Positions 1 to 8,264 are shown, numbered from the stretch's first letter. The stretch is 64,000 bases of DNA from Harryflintia acetispora (GCA_004340125.1 SLUK01000010.1:65037-129036), one strand, 5' to 3'. The notes: generated from the letters alone by a model not told the origin. Numbers and translations: made by a program.

Positions 1-68
1 TGCCGCAGCGCCTCAAAATCCAGGTTTCCCCGGCAGACGAGATACTCGTCCAGAATTACGATTTTCAT
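1..68 (-). CDS. N-terminus of possible D-2-hydroxyacid dehydrogenase (partial)
   Basis: Only the first 22 codons are inside the window; the gene runs off the left edge. It opens at an ATG at 66-68 preceded on the minus strand by GGAAAGGG, a reasonable ribosome-binding site. The peptide starts MKIVILDEYLVCRGNLDFEA. This resembles the first beta strand of glycerate/hydroxypyruvate-type D-2-hydroxyacid dehydrogenases (MKIVxLD...GDLxWE), but 22 residues are too few to prove the family. It is divergent from the ABC operon to its right. Confidence 0.4.
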   Translation of the reverse strand, partial: MKIVILDEYLVCRGNLDFEALR

Positions 69-157
69 CTTGACACCCTTTCCCCTTGAATTCTTCCATT
101 ATATTCCTGCCACTAAAAATTTTCAAGCATTCTGGCGCCCCTTTCCCCCGCGCACTA

Positions 158-187
158 TTGACAAGCGGGAGTGCCCCATGATAAGAT
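158..187 (+). promoter_or_regulatory. Sigma-A-like promoter of the ABC operon
   Basis: TTGACA at 158-163 and TAAGAT at 182-187 are separated by 18 bp, upstream of the TTG start at 313. A second good -10 box, TATAAT at 204-209, lies inside the downstream dyad but has no matching -35. Confidence 0.55.
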
Positions 188-188
188 G

Positions 189-215
189 AACTGTACTAAT
201 ACATATAATACAGTT
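189..215. promoter_or_regulatory. Dyad operator candidate
   Basis: AACTGTA at 189-195 and TACAGTT at 209-215 form 7-bp inverted arms around a 13-bp AT-rich spacer. The dyad sits at or just after the predicted transcription start of the ABC operon. Position and form suit a repressor such as a YtrA-type GntR protein, but no such regulator gene is next to it. Confidence 0.45.
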
Positions 216-312
216 TTGTGAATGCCCTGTGAATTTTTCGTGATTGTTGCAGGAACTTTCCCTTTCTTCGACACGATATACGGGAAGCATTTTTTGGAAA
301 GGAGGCGGACGG

Positions 313-1191
313 TTGGAGCAGCCCATCATCGCCGTAAAAAACCTGCGCAAGGTGTATAATCTCGGGAAGGAAAAAGTGGTCGCGCTCGACTGTATCAATC
401 TCGAGATCCCGAAGGGGCAGATCTGCTGCATCCTCGGCACCTCGGGCTCGGGCAAGAGCACCTTCCTAAACCAGCTCGCGGGGCTCGAGAAGCCCACCAA
501 GGGCGGGGTGTACATCAACGGGACCAACATATCGAAGCTCAGCGAGCGGCAGCTCGCCAAGTTCCGCCAAAAACACTTGGGCTTTATCTTCCAGTCCTAT
601 AACCTTCTCCCGGCGCTCACCGCGCTGGAGAACGTCTCGATGCCGCTGATGTTCCGCGGGGTCTCCAAACGAAAACGGGACAAGCGCGCCAAGGCTATGC
701 TCGACGCGGTGGGCCTGAAAGGCCGGGTGCGCCACAAGCCCACCCAGATGTCGGGCGGCCAGCAGCAGCGCGTCGGGATCGCCCGCGCCTTCGTGACCAA
801 GCCGGACCTCATCTTCGCCGACGAGCCGACCGGGAACCTGGACACCAAGACCACGGTCGAGGTCATGCGGCTGATGGTGAAGATGGCGCACGAGAACAAC
901 GAGACGCTGGTACTGGTCACCCACGACAGCGAGCTGGCCCAGTTCACCGACCGGATCGTCACCCTGATCGACGGGAACATTGTCAGCGACCGGCTCAACG
1001 ACGCGCACCCGGAGGACTATAACCCCTACGCCCAGGAGCAGGAGCTGGCGGGGGAGCATACGGCCCAGGAGCCGGCGGGGCTGCCGCAGCCGGACAATCC
1101 CGGGCCGACGGCCGGGGAGAGCCGGGAAGAACACGAGGATTTGCAGGCGGGGGCGCCTGATACCAATATTGCGGGGGAAGAAGAAAGATGA
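313..1191 (+). CDS. ABC transporter ATP-binding protein (MacB/LolD type)
   Basis: ATPase of a MacB/FtsX-type ABC system. Walker A GTSGSGKST is at about residues 42-50, the signature MSGGQQQR near 145, Walker B LIFADEPTGNLD follows, and the H-loop is VLVTHD. The TTG start at 313 is chosen because AAGGAGG lies 7 bp upstream; a longer reading from an ATG at 244 would put that site inside the gene. About 60 C-terminal residues after the ATPase core are acidic and Gly/Pro-rich, an unusual extension. The stop overlaps the next start (ATGA). With the next two genes it forms a three-gene operon typical of mechanotransmission exporters or envelope-stress pumps; the substrate is unknown. Confidence 0.9.
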   Translation: MEQPIIAVKNLRKVYNLGKEKVVALDCINLEIPKGQICCILGTSGSGKSTFLNQLAGLEKPTKGGVYINGTNISKLSERQLAKFRQKHLGFIFQSYNLLPALTALENVSMPLMFRGVSKRKRDKRAKAMLDAVGLKGRVRHKPTQMSGGQQQRVGIARAFVTKPDLIFADEPTGNLDTKTTVEVMRLMVKMAHENNETLVLVTHDSELAQFTDRIVTLIDGNIVSDRLNDAHPEDYNPYAQEQELAGEHTAQEPAGLPQPDNPGPTAGESREEHEDLQAGAPDTNIAGEEER

Positions 1192-2747
1192 AACAGAAAA
1201 CCAGAATGATCTTAAAACGTGTGCTGCCGCTGATTCTCGCCGTGGCGATGGTGCTGGGCGTTTTTTCGGGGCTGCTGGCCACCGTGGTGGGCGCGGCGGA
1301 CAAGGACGTCAATGAAAACGTGCGCCCCGGCTATGTGGAGCTGCGGGACCTCTATTTGGTGGAGGACGAGGGGGACCGCGACGCGGCCTCCAACCCGAAA
1401 TACGGCAACAGCTACTACGCCAGGCTGGAGCTTCGCATCACCCAGAAAGGCCGCGAGGCCGGTATCAAGGTGGATGGCGACAATCCCAACTTCAAGGTGA
1501 CGGCCGACAACGACTACGCCTACTTCGAGTCCAAGAACAGCAAGGATGATTTCAAGTTCTATGAGACCACCAACGCAAAGGACGACCGGCACGTCTTTTA
1601 CCTGGGCGTGCGCCCGCACGAGGGGAACCGCACCTTCCGCGCCATGGTCAAATATGAGGACGACAGCTATGACATCCTCTCGCGCAACCTGACCGAGCTG
1701 CCCTATTCAAGCAGCTACGACGACGATGACGATTCGGGCAGCGGAACCCGGCGCACCAGCACCAACAGCAGCGATGACGACGACAAGGAGGTCGCCGAGG
1801 ACACCATGACCCCGAAAATCCTCATCACCGACTACGAGGCGCCCGATTCGGTCCAGTACGGCGAGGAGTTCAAGGTCACCATCAAGTTCATGAACAACTC
1901 CAAGAAAAAGGCGATCGAGAACATGTCCATGACCATTACCCCGCCCGAGGGGGTGTCGATCGTCAACGGCACCAACAAGCGCCACTACATAACCATCCCG
2001 CAGCGGCAATCCACCACCGAAACCTTCCACTTCAAGGCGAGCAAGGACCTGAAGCTTGAGAGCATCCCGATCGCGGTCAAGTTCGACGGGCAGTACAAGG
2101 TGGACGGCAAGTACAGCGGCGTGGTCGCCTCGGAGGAGACCATCTACGTCTCCTCCATCCCCAAGCCCGAGGAGGAGGACGAGGAGAAGCAGGGGCGCAT
2201 CTCCCGCTTTGAAATCCTCAACATCACCCCGCCCGATTCCCTCTTCCCGAACGAGGACGGCTACCTGACCGTCAAGGTGATCAACAAGGACCTGGTCTCG
2301 GACGCGGCCAACGTCCAGCTGACCATTTCGGGCAACGACCTTGTCAACAACGGCGCCACCGAGTACCATGGTGCGCTGGCCCACTCCTCCCAGGCGGAGA
2401 TCGAAATCCCGGTGCAGTTCGCACAGTCCGGCACCTTCACCTGTGAGGCGATCGTCACCTATGAGGACCGCGACGGCAAGAATGAGGACGGCACCGACCG
2501 GGTGCGGATCAACGATGTGAAAAAGGAGTTCACCGTCACCGTGCAGGAGCAGCCCGAGGAGCCCTCAATGGACGATTTCCCGCCCGACGTGACGGTCGGC
2601 GGCGAGATGGACGGCATGCAGCAGGGGCTAAGCCCTCTAATGATCGCCCTGATCGCCGTGGGCGGCGTGATAATCCTGATCGTGGTAATCCTCGTCGTGC
2701 GCCGGGTCCGCAAGAAGAAATCGGGAGACGACGATGAAGATATTTGA
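1188..2747 (+). CDS. Secreted, membrane-anchored CARDB/S-layer-like protein of the ABC system
   Basis: A 519-residue exported protein. It has a basic N-terminus and a hydrophobic signal segment (residues ~9-36), then a long extracytoplasmic region with an Asp/Ser-rich linker near 175-200. At least two Ig-like/CARDB-like segments resemble COG1361 S-layer domains (for example IKFMNNSKKKAIENMSM and NEDGYLTVKVINKD). One C-terminal membrane helix (~484-506) is followed by a basic-acidic tail. It overlaps the ATPase by 4 bp and the permease by 14 bp. It takes the place usually held by a membrane-fusion protein in MacAB-like operons, so it is probably the extracytoplasmic partner. Function is inferred from position only. 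Confidence 0.75.
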   Translation: MKQKTRMILKRVLPLILAVAMVLGVFSGLLATVVGAADKDVNENVRPGYVELRDLYLVEDEGDRDAASNPKYGNSYYARLELRITQKGREAGIKVDGDNPNFKVTADNDYAYFESKNSKDDFKFYETTNAKDDRHVFYLGVRPHEGNRTFRAMVKYEDDSYDILSRNLTELPYSSSYDDDDDSGSGTRRTSTNSSDDDDKEVAEDTMTPKILITDYEAPDSVQYGEEFKVTIKFMNNSKKKAIENMSMTITPPEGVSIVNGTNKRHYITIPQRQSTTETFHFKASKDLKLESIPIAVKFDGQYKVDGKYSGVVASEETIYVSSIPKPEEEDEEKQGRISRFEILNITPPDSLFPNEDGYLTVKVINKDLVSDAANVQLTISGNDLVNNGATEYHGALAHSSQAEIEIPVQFAQSGTFTCEAIVTYEDRDGKNEDGTDRVRINDVKKEFTVTVQEQPEEPSMDDFPPDVTVGGEMDGMQQGLSPLMIALIAVGGVIILIVVILVVRRVRKKKSGDDDEDI

Positions 2748-4164
2748 TAAAATCTCGATGTGCATGCGCAACCTCTGGCGGCGCAAGATGCGCACCGCGC
2801 TCACGGTATTCGGGGTGGTCATCGGCACCTGCGCCATCGTGGTGATGGTGTCGCTGGGCGTCGGGATGGACAAGGCGCAGACCGAGATGATCGAGGGGAT
2901 GGGCAACCTGACCCTGATCCAGGTCTATCCCGACTACGGCATGAGCGAGGGGCCGGGCGGAGTGGTCAAGGAGCCGCCCAAGCTGAACGCCGAATCGGTC
3001 AAGAAGCTGCGTGCCATCCCGGGGGTGAAGGCGGCGACCGCCATGCAGTACCTCTGGGGCGACGAGGTGGTCTTCCAGGTGGACGAGCGCTACCGTTACC
3101 GAGGGCAGATCATCGGGATCGACATCGCCTCGATGCCGGCGCTGGGCTATGCCCTCGCCGACGGGCGCTTTCCCACCAAGTCGGAATACAAGGACGCGGT
3201 GATCATCGGGGCGAAGGTGCCCTACCAGTTTGTCGACACCAAGCGCAAGCGGGACAACCGGGTCTCCCCCTACCCCGACCAGTACGGACGGGTCAAGGAC
3301 CCGTTCGTGGATTTCAGCAAGGACCGGCTCTACGCCAACATCGGCAAGCAGGACGACGACGATGACCGCAGTGGACGGGAAAAGGTCCCCACCGGGAACG
3401 GCAGCTACCCGGTCAAGGTGGTGGGCACCCTCAGCGGCGACGACGAGGCCATGAACCGGGACTTCGACATGGAGTACGCCATCTATATGGACATCGACCG
3501 GGTCCAGGCGCTGCAGAAGGAATACAACAAGAAAAACAAGGTTCGCGGCCAGACCGACCAGGAATACCAGCAGGTCTATGTGATGGCCGATTCCCTCGAC
3601 TCGGTGGACGAGGTCCAGGACTCCATCAAGGCGCTGGGGTTCCAATACTGGTCGCTCTCCTCCCAGCGGGAGGAAATGCAGAAAAGTACCCAAACCATCC
3701 AGATGATCCTCGGGGGCCTGGCGGGCATCTCGCTTTTGGTGGCAGCGCTGGGGATCACCAACACCATGATCATGTCCATCTATGAGCGCACCCGGGAGAT
3801 CGGGATCATGAAGGTGCTCGGCTGCGAGGTCGGGAACATCCGCTCGATCTTTTTGATGGAGGCCGGGTGCATCGGGCTGCTCGGGGGCCTGGTCGGCGTC
3901 GGGATCAGCTATGCGATCTCATTCGGGCTCAACTTCATCATGAACAACGCCGCTATGAGCGGCGACGGGAGCGGCATGGGCGGTATGATGGGCGGCATGC
4001 TCTACGGCTGGGACCAGGGCGGCATGACCCAATATTCGATTATCCCGCCCTGGCTGGTGGCGGGCGCGATGGTTTTCGCCATCTGCATCGGCCTCTTCTC
4101 CGGCTTCTACCCGGCCAACCGCGCGGTGAAGATCAGCGCGCTGGAGGCGATCAAGCATGAATAG
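2734..4164 (+). CDS. ABC transporter permease, FtsX/MacB family
   Basis: A 476-residue permease. Its layout is that of MacB: a first helix at ~18-43, a large extracytoplasmic domain (~45-320), then three helices at ~325-350, ~375-400 and ~440-465. A conserved cytoplasmic start (RRKMRTALTVFGVVIGTCAI) and the FtsX-type segment ERTREIGIMKVLGC are clear. The loop between the last two helices carries an unusual Met/Gly-rich stretch (SGMGGMMGGMLYG), not typical of the family and possibly metal-binding. Start ATG at 2734 overlaps the preceding gene. Confidence 0.9.
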   Translation: MKIFDKISMCMRNLWRRKMRTALTVFGVVIGTCAIVVMVSLGVGMDKAQTEMIEGMGNLTLIQVYPDYGMSEGPGGVVKEPPKLNAESVKKLRAIPGVKAATAMQYLWGDEVVFQVDERYRYRGQIIGIDIASMPALGYALADGRFPTKSEYKDAVIIGAKVPYQFVDTKRKRDNRVSPYPDQYGRVKDPFVDFSKDRLYANIGKQDDDDDRSGREKVPTGNGSYPVKVVGTLSGDDEAMNRDFDMEYAIYMDIDRVQALQKEYNKKNKVRGQTDQEYQQVYVMADSLDSVDEVQDSIKALGFQYWSLSSQREEMQKSTQTIQMILGGLAGISLLVAALGITNTMIMSIYERTREIGIMKVLGCEVGNIRSIFLMEAGCIGLLGGLVGVGISYAISFGLNFIMNNAAMSGDGSGMGGMMGGMLYGWDQGGMTQYSIIPPWLVAGAMVFAICIGLFSGFYPANRAVKISALEAIKHE

Positions 4165-4243
4165 CGGCAGGCTGCCGCCCCCAATTCGCGCAGGCTCTGA
4201 AAAGCAGGCCGGCGGTGCGCGGCCCGCGCTGAAAATATTGATG

Positions 4244-4277
4244 TGCTCCGTCAGGGTTCTGGCGGAGCATTTCTTCT
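4244..4277 (+). terminator. Rho-independent terminator of the ABC operon
   Basis: TGCTCCG at 4244-4250 pairs with CGGAGCA at 4263-4269, with TCA/TGG extending the stem, followed by TTTCTTCTT. The stem overlaps the 3' end of the convergent XRE gene. Confidence 0.7.
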
Positions 4278-4523
4278 TATGGGCCAACCGCCGAAAAGCT
4301 CATTTGGATGGACGTGAAAATAATGACAATAACGAAATATATGCCCTGAATCGAACTCGTCCGCCTGCTCCCCCGCTTCCAGCCGTAAGAGGAGCGATTC
4401 TTCCATCCCCACGATATTTGCCATCTCTTTGACAGAGAGCCCCGCCTCCAGCCGGAGGAGTCTTATATTGCAGAGGAGATTTTGCATGTATCTTTCGTTT
4501 TCTTCAGAAATTTTATTACTCAT
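4251..4523 (-). CDS. Small XRE-family helix-turn-helix regulator
   Basis: A 90-residue DNA-binding protein. An HTH is visible at about residues 18-50 (IRLLRLEAGLSVKEMANIVG then MEESLLLRLEAGE), followed by a segment like the C-terminal part of SinR/XRE repressors (FRYCHYFHVHPNELFG). The ATG at 4521-4523 is preceded by GGAGTAATTAAC. It converges with the ABC operon. A 17-bp palindrome about 70 bp upstream (4592-4608) is a likely self-operator. Confidence 0.8.
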   Translation of the reverse strand: MSNKISEENERYMQNLLCNIRLLRLEAGLSVKEMANIVGMEESLLLRLEAGEQADEFDSGHIFRYCHYFHVHPNELFGGWPIRRNAPPEP

Positions 4524-4591
4524 GTTAATTACTCCTTTGTTTTTCTGGCGCCGAAGTAATCATATCACGACAAAACATAAATTGTGGAAAA

Positions 4592-4608
4592 TAGGACTAT
4601 ATGTCCTA
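4592..4608. promoter_or_regulatory. Palindromic operator candidate upstream of the XRE gene
   Basis: TAGGAC at 4592-4597 and GTCCTA at 4603-4608 are perfect inverted arms around TATAT. It lies about 70 bp upstream of the XRE start, a normal place for autoregulation. Confidence 0.5.
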
Positions 4609-4751
4609 AAAAACATGCACAAGCTATCAAGGGTTTATTTAAGCAAACTGCCTATATGCCCAAACGGAGTGAATGCTTTTACGGACGGCAATGGTCCCAT
4701 GCCCGATGAGCAACCTTTAACCCCCTTCGCGGGAAAAGGCCCCCGAAGGGG

Positions 4752-4840
4752 GTGCAATCGTTATTGCCATCAGTTGCCTTCGCGGGCTTCGCATTATATG
4801 GCGAGTGTAAAACGTATATAGTCCGCGCGTGGTCGCGCGC
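4752..4840 (+). repeat. Dispersed repeat module A, copy 1
   Basis: Shares long blocks with the reverse complement of 51250-51370: TTGCCATCAGT, CTTCGCATT and TATAGTCCGCGCGTGGTCGC. The second copy carries an extra terminator hairpin that this copy lacks. Confidence 0.7.
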
Positions 4841-4852
4841 GAGAGGGAACAT

Positions 4853-4882
4853 AAAAAGAGGGGGATACTTCCCCCTCTTTTT
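4853..4882. terminator. Bidirectional terminator hairpin
   Basis: AAAAAGAGGGGG at 4853-4864 and CCCCCTCTTTTT at 4871-4882 give a 12-bp stem with A and U tracts on both sides. It lies between repeat modules A and B and is not tied to a specific gene. Confidence 0.6.
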
Positions 4883-4892
4883 CGTCTTTTCC

Positions 4893-4920
4893 GTCCTCTT
4901 TTCCACGTGGAAAAGAGGAC
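4893..4920. repeat. 28-bp perfect palindrome
   Basis: GTCCTCTTTTCCAC (4893-4906) is followed directly by its reverse complement (4907-4920), with no loop. The centre is CCACGTGG. Confidence 0.8.
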
Positions 4921-5020
4921 TCGTCGGGCGTGGGGCCATTGCCTCCTTCGGAGGCATTCACCCCGCAAACTCACCACCGGTCTGGGACCAGGGGAAAGGC
5001 GGGGCACTCTGCCCCGCAAG

Positions 5021-5181
5021 AAGATGGCGGCCCGCCGCCATGGGGAAACCCCTTGATAGGGTTTCCCCATGCAAAAACCTTCCACTGGAAGCTTTTTGCT
5101 CCCCTTCCTGATCCGAAGGGGGATTCCGTCAAGACGAGTGTCAGCTAACCGGAAAAGGTCGCGGGCGCTGCCCGCACCCGC
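5021..5181 (+). repeat. Dispersed repeat module B, copy 1
   Basis: Matches the reverse complement of 51488-51648 over most of its length. Shared blocks include GCCGCCATGGGGAAACCCCT, TTGATAGGGTTTCCCC, CCCCTTCCTGATCCGAAGG and GGTCGCGGGCG. The two small hairpins inside differ in sequence between copies but keep pairing arms. Confidence 0.75.
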
Positions 5182-5498
5182 TCAAGGATCGAAGACCCTT
5201 GAGAATCCCAATACTTGAAAATTAAACCGAAAGGGGGTACACGGGGGAAAACGGCTCGTTTCCAGCCCGTGAGGCGCACACACGCGCCAGCGTGCGGCAT
5301 TTTTGGTCGGGCGCCAAAAATGCGTGCGCCTAGCTGCCCGCACCCGCTCAAGGATCGAAGACCCTTGAGAATCCCAATACTTGAAAATTAAACCGAAAGG
5401 GGGTACACGGGGGGAAACGGTTCGTTTCCAGCCCGTGAGGCGCACACACGCGTCAGCGTGCGGCATTTTTGGTCGGGCGCCAAAAATGCGTGCGCCTT
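5167..5498 (+). repeat. Tandem direct repeat, two 166-bp units
   Basis: Unit 1 spans 5167-5332 and unit 2 spans 5333-5498; the period is exactly 166 bp with only a few substitutions. Each unit ends in a strong hairpin (GCATTTTTGG with CCAAAAATGC, at 5297-5323 and 5463-5489). The last hairpin begins 8 bp after the permease stop codon, so it may act as the operon's terminator. Confidence 0.85.
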
Positions 5499-6330
5499 AC
5501 TCTTTGACCGCACCCGCCGTCAGGCCGGCAACGATATGCTTTTGCACCAGGAAGAACATCACCGTCACCGGGATGAGCGTCACCGTCGCCGCGGCGGTCA
5601 TCTGCCCCCAGTCGATGTCGTACTTCTGCACGAAGTTCATCAGGCCAGCCGGGATGGTGCGCAGGTTCTCCGAGTTAATCATCATGATCGAATAGAACAG
5701 CTCGTTCCAGCAGCCGGTAAAGGCGAAGACGAAAACCGCCACGATCCCCGGCAGCATCACCGGCAGCACCACCCGCAGCACGCTCTGGAAGCGGTTGCAC
5801 CCGTCGATCTGGGCCGCCTCCTCCAGCGAAACCGGAATCCGTTTAAAGAACGAGGACATGGTGATCATACAAAACGGCACGTTCGAGACCGTGTAGCTGA
5901 TGATCAGCGACAGCAGGTTGTCGATCAGCCCGACCTTGCTGTAGAGGATGAACATCGGGATGATCGCAATCACCAGCGGCACCATCTGCGAAACCAGGAA
6001 AATTCCCATGATCAGGTTCTTGAAACGGAACTGGTAGCGCGAGAGGGCGTAGCCGCCCAGGATGGCGATGATCAGCACCAAAAGCGAGCTGATGATGGTC
6101 ACATAAGCGCTGTTGCCGATAAAGACGTCAAAGCGCGTCTGCTTGAAGGCGGTGATATAGTTTTGTACCGTCGGCTCGGCCGGCCAGAAATGGATTTCGG
6201 GACTGTTGATCTCCTGGCGGGACTTGAACGAGGTCAGCACCAGCCAGTAAAACGGGAAGATGGTGGCGAAGAGAAAGATTGCCAGCAGTACGAAGCGCAG
6301 GAGCTTCACGAGAAACTGTTTCACCTTCAT
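5497..6330 (-). CDS. Carbohydrate ABC transporter permease (CUT1, MalG-like)
   Basis: A 277-residue inner-membrane permease with six predicted helices. The EAA loop EEAAQIDGCNRFQSVLRVVL that docks the ATPase is in the normal place near residues 180-200, and the family-typical ending is present (KHIVAGLTAGAVKE). The ATG at 6328-6330 overlaps the TGA of the upstream permease by one base (TGATG). It is the last gene of the ROK-asparaginase-permease-permease unit. As usual for CUT1 systems no ATPase gene is nearby; a shared MsmK-like ATPase probably serves it. Confidence 0.92.
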   Translation of the reverse strand: MKVKQFLVKLLRFVLLAIFLFATIFPFYWLVLTSFKSRQEINSPEIHFWPAEPTVQNYITAFKQTRFDVFIGNSAYVTIISSLLVLIIAILGGYALSRYQFRFKNLIMGIFLVSQMVPLVIAIIPMFILYSKVGLIDNLLSLIISYTVSNVPFCMITMSSFFKRIPVSLEEAAQIDGCNRFQSVLRVVLPVMLPGIVAVFVFAFTGCWNELFYSIMMINSENLRTIPAGLMNFVQKYDIDWGQMTAAATVTLIPVTVMFFLVQKHIVAGLTAGAVKE

Positions 6331-7229
6331 CAAAAATCACCCGCCTTTTCGTAGCTGGTCAGCTTGAGGTAGAGCATGGCGTAGATGAGCAGCACCTCCA
6401 TCATCAGGATTCCCGCCGCCGCGCCGTAGCCGAAGTCCATGCTGTAATAGGCCTGGTTGAAGACGTACAGCGGGAGGATGTTGCTGGTGTTCGCCGGACC
6501 CCCGGCGGTGGTGATATAGATGATATCCGGGGAATTGAAGACCCAGATGACCCGCAGCAGCAGCGTCACCGTGATGGTGGGGCGCACATAGGGGATCATC
6601 ACCTTGAAAAAGGTCTGGGTGGCCGAAGCGCCGTCGATCTTGGCGGATTCGATCACATCCACCGGGATGGACTGCAGCGCCGCCAGGATCATGATCCCGA
6701 AGAAGGGCACCCCGTACCAGATCATCCCCACGATGGGCACGATCATGGAAAAGGTCTCGCTCCCGAGCCACGAAACCGGCGCATCGATCAGCCCCAGGGA
6801 CTGCAGCGCAAAGTTGATCACGCCGTTGTGCTGGCTGAACAGCCACTTGAAGGTCAGCCCGATCAAAAAGCCGGACACCGCCCAGGGCAGGAAGGCCACC
6901 GACTGGTAAAGCCCCTTGCCGCGGAACTGCGAGTTGAGCAGCATGGCCAGCGTGAAGCCCAGCAGGAACTGGAAGAAGACCACGACCACCACCCAGATGA
7001 TCGAGTTTTTGACGATCAGCCACAAATCCGGGTTGGAAAAGAGCTTTTGATAGTTCTCAAGGCCGTTAAAATGGATGTCATTGGGGGTCAATAGATTATA
7101 GTTGAGGAAGGAGAGCCGCACGCTGTAGAGCAGCGGATATCCCATCAGCAACACGATCAGCAGCAGGCCGGGCGCGAGCAGGAGATAGGGCTCCCACTTA
7201 CGCCAGTTGCGCTTCTTTTTCGCTTTCAT
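6330..7229 (-). CDS. Carbohydrate ABC transporter permease (CUT1, MalF-like)
   Basis: A 299-residue permease with a basic N-terminal tail (MKAKKKRNWRKWEPY), six predicted helices and the EAA-type loop ESAKIDGASATQTFFKVMIP near residues 200-220. It starts 3 bp after the asparaginase stop and is translationally coupled to the following permease. It forms the transmembrane pore with its neighbour; the binding protein is encoded at 9650-11044. Confidence 0.92.
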   Translation of the reverse strand: MKAKKKRNWRKWEPYLLLAPGLLLIVLLMGYPLLYSVRLSFLNYNLLTPNDIHFNGLENYQKLFSNPDLWLIVKNSIIWVVVVVFFQFLLGFTLAMLLNSQFRGKGLYQSVAFLPWAVSGFLIGLTFKWLFSQHNGVINFALQSLGLIDAPVSWLGSETFSMIVPIVGMIWYGVPFFGIMILAALQSIPVDVIESAKIDGASATQTFFKVMIPYVRPTITVTLLLRVIWVFNSPDIIYITTAGGPANTSNILPLYVFNQAYYSMDFGYGAAAGILMMEVLLIYAMLYLKLTSYEKAGDF

Positions 7230-7232
7230 CGC

Positions 7233-8264
7233 TCATTCCCCTTCCGGATAGGTATCGTCTCTCCCAAGATCCAGGGTGAACTCGCTGCAAATCCTCCCAA
7301 CGTCCCGGCCGTTGTCGTTGATGAGGATCCCCGGCTCCATCGCCTCGATCTTTTCGATGGTCTCCCGGTTCTCGTAGTGCAGCTCGCGCAGGATATGCGC
7401 CACCACCACCCCGAGGTTCTGCTCGCTGCCGTCCCCCACCTTGAAGGCGATCCCCAGCCGTTCACGGCGCAGGCCGATCGCATAGACCCCCCTGGCGCCG
7501 TCCTTGGCGATGATGTTGGGGTCCTCGTTGAGCAGGGTGCATAAAAATCCGTAACCCCTTATCGTCTCGGGATATTTGCTGACGGCTCCGGTCAGCGCCT
7601 GCACCGCCGTGCGCACGCCCGGATCTTCGATCAGGTCGGGACAGGCGAGCTTTAAAAATGAGAGCGCCATGTTGCGCATGGGCACCGCGAAGACCGGCAC
7701 CCCACAGCCGTCCACCCCGGTCTGGATCCGGTCGGCCGGATACTCCGAAAAGGCGGAGATATAGTGCAGCACCTCCTGCTGGGCGCGGCTGCTGAGTTTC
7801 CAGTAGTCGTGGTAATCTTCCCCGAGCTCACGCGAAAGGAGCATGAGCGCCACATGCTTGCCCGAGCAGTTGTGCAGCGCCTTGCGCGGCGGGATACCCT
7901 CCTGGATCATCCGCCGGTATTCCTCCTGGTCCGCCGGATAGGAGGGGAGCATGATCATGTCCTCCTCTTGAAAGCCGGCCTTCTGTAACATGCTGAGGAT
8001 CATCTCCCCGTGGAAGGCCTGCCCGGCGTGGGAGCCGGCCATCAGGGCCATCTCCCGCTCGGTGAAGCCGTAGCGCTGCGGCAGGCCCCGCACCACCACC
8101 GGCAGCGCCTGGATCGGCTTGGTGGCCGAGCGGTAATAGGTGACCTTGTCGATGTCCCCGCCCGCGGCGAGCACCCCGCCGTGCTCATCGACAACGCAGA
8201 GCCGCCCCTCGTGGCAGCACTCCAAAAGATTTCCCCGATACTCGTTGATCAGAGAAAATGACAT
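7233..8264 (-). CDS. Zinc-type L-asparaginase (Rhizobium etli ReAV-like, COG4448)
   Basis: A 343-residue cytosolic enzyme of the serine-lysine asparaginase class, which hydrolyses L-asparagine to aspartate and ammonia. Visible motifs match the family's active site: the SxxK pair in YYRSATKPIQALP (~45-55), the second serine in AGSHAGQAFH (~75-85), and the proposed zinc ligands Cys and Lys in NCSGKHVALM (~130) and Cys in GVDGCGVP (~185). The ATG is preceded by GGAGG at 8 bp. It sits between a ROK regulator and two sugar permeases, which is unexpected for an asparaginase and may mean the imported substrate contains an amide or amino-sugar moiety. That link is inference. Confidence 0.85.
   Translation of the reverse strand: MSFSLINEYRGNLLECCHEGRLCVVDEHGGVLAAGGDIDKVTYYRSATKPIQALPVVVRGLPQRYGFTEREMALMAGSHAGQAFHGEMILSMLQKAGFQEEDMIMLPSYPADQEEYRRMIQEGIPPRKALHNCSGKHVALMLLSRELGEDYHDYWKLSSRAQQEVLHYISAFSEYPADRIQTGVDGCGVPVFAVPMRNMALSFLKLACPDLIEDPGVRTAVQALTGAVSKYPETIRGYGFLCTLLNEDPNIIAKDGARGVYAIGLRRERLGIAFKVGDGSEQNLGVVVAHILRELHYENRETIEKIEAMEPGILINDNGRDVGRICSEFTLDLGRDDTYPEGE

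Larger units (their letters stand above)
4524..5496. other. Repeat-rich intergenic spacer without genes
   Basis: About 970 bp with no credible gene. It holds, in order, an XRE operator-like palindrome, a hairpin (CCCCCTTC with GAAGGGGG, 4723-4752), repeat module A, a bidirectional terminator, a 28-bp perfect palindrome, repeat module B, and two tandem 166-bp units that run up to the stop codon of the sugar permease gene. Modules A, B and C recur in inverse orientation at 51.2-51.65 kb. Confidence 0.7.

Noticed and set aside
4717..5085. Overlapping small ORFs in the 4.7-5.1 kb spacer
   Set aside because: They lie in the repeat modules, appear on both strands, and their translations are Arg/Pro-rich with no conserved pattern.
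5458..6354. Long plus-strand reading frame opposite the permease gene
   Set aside because: It mirrors the permease gene; its translation is His/Arg/Gln-rich without a fold, as expected for the antisense of a GC-rich membrane protein gene.
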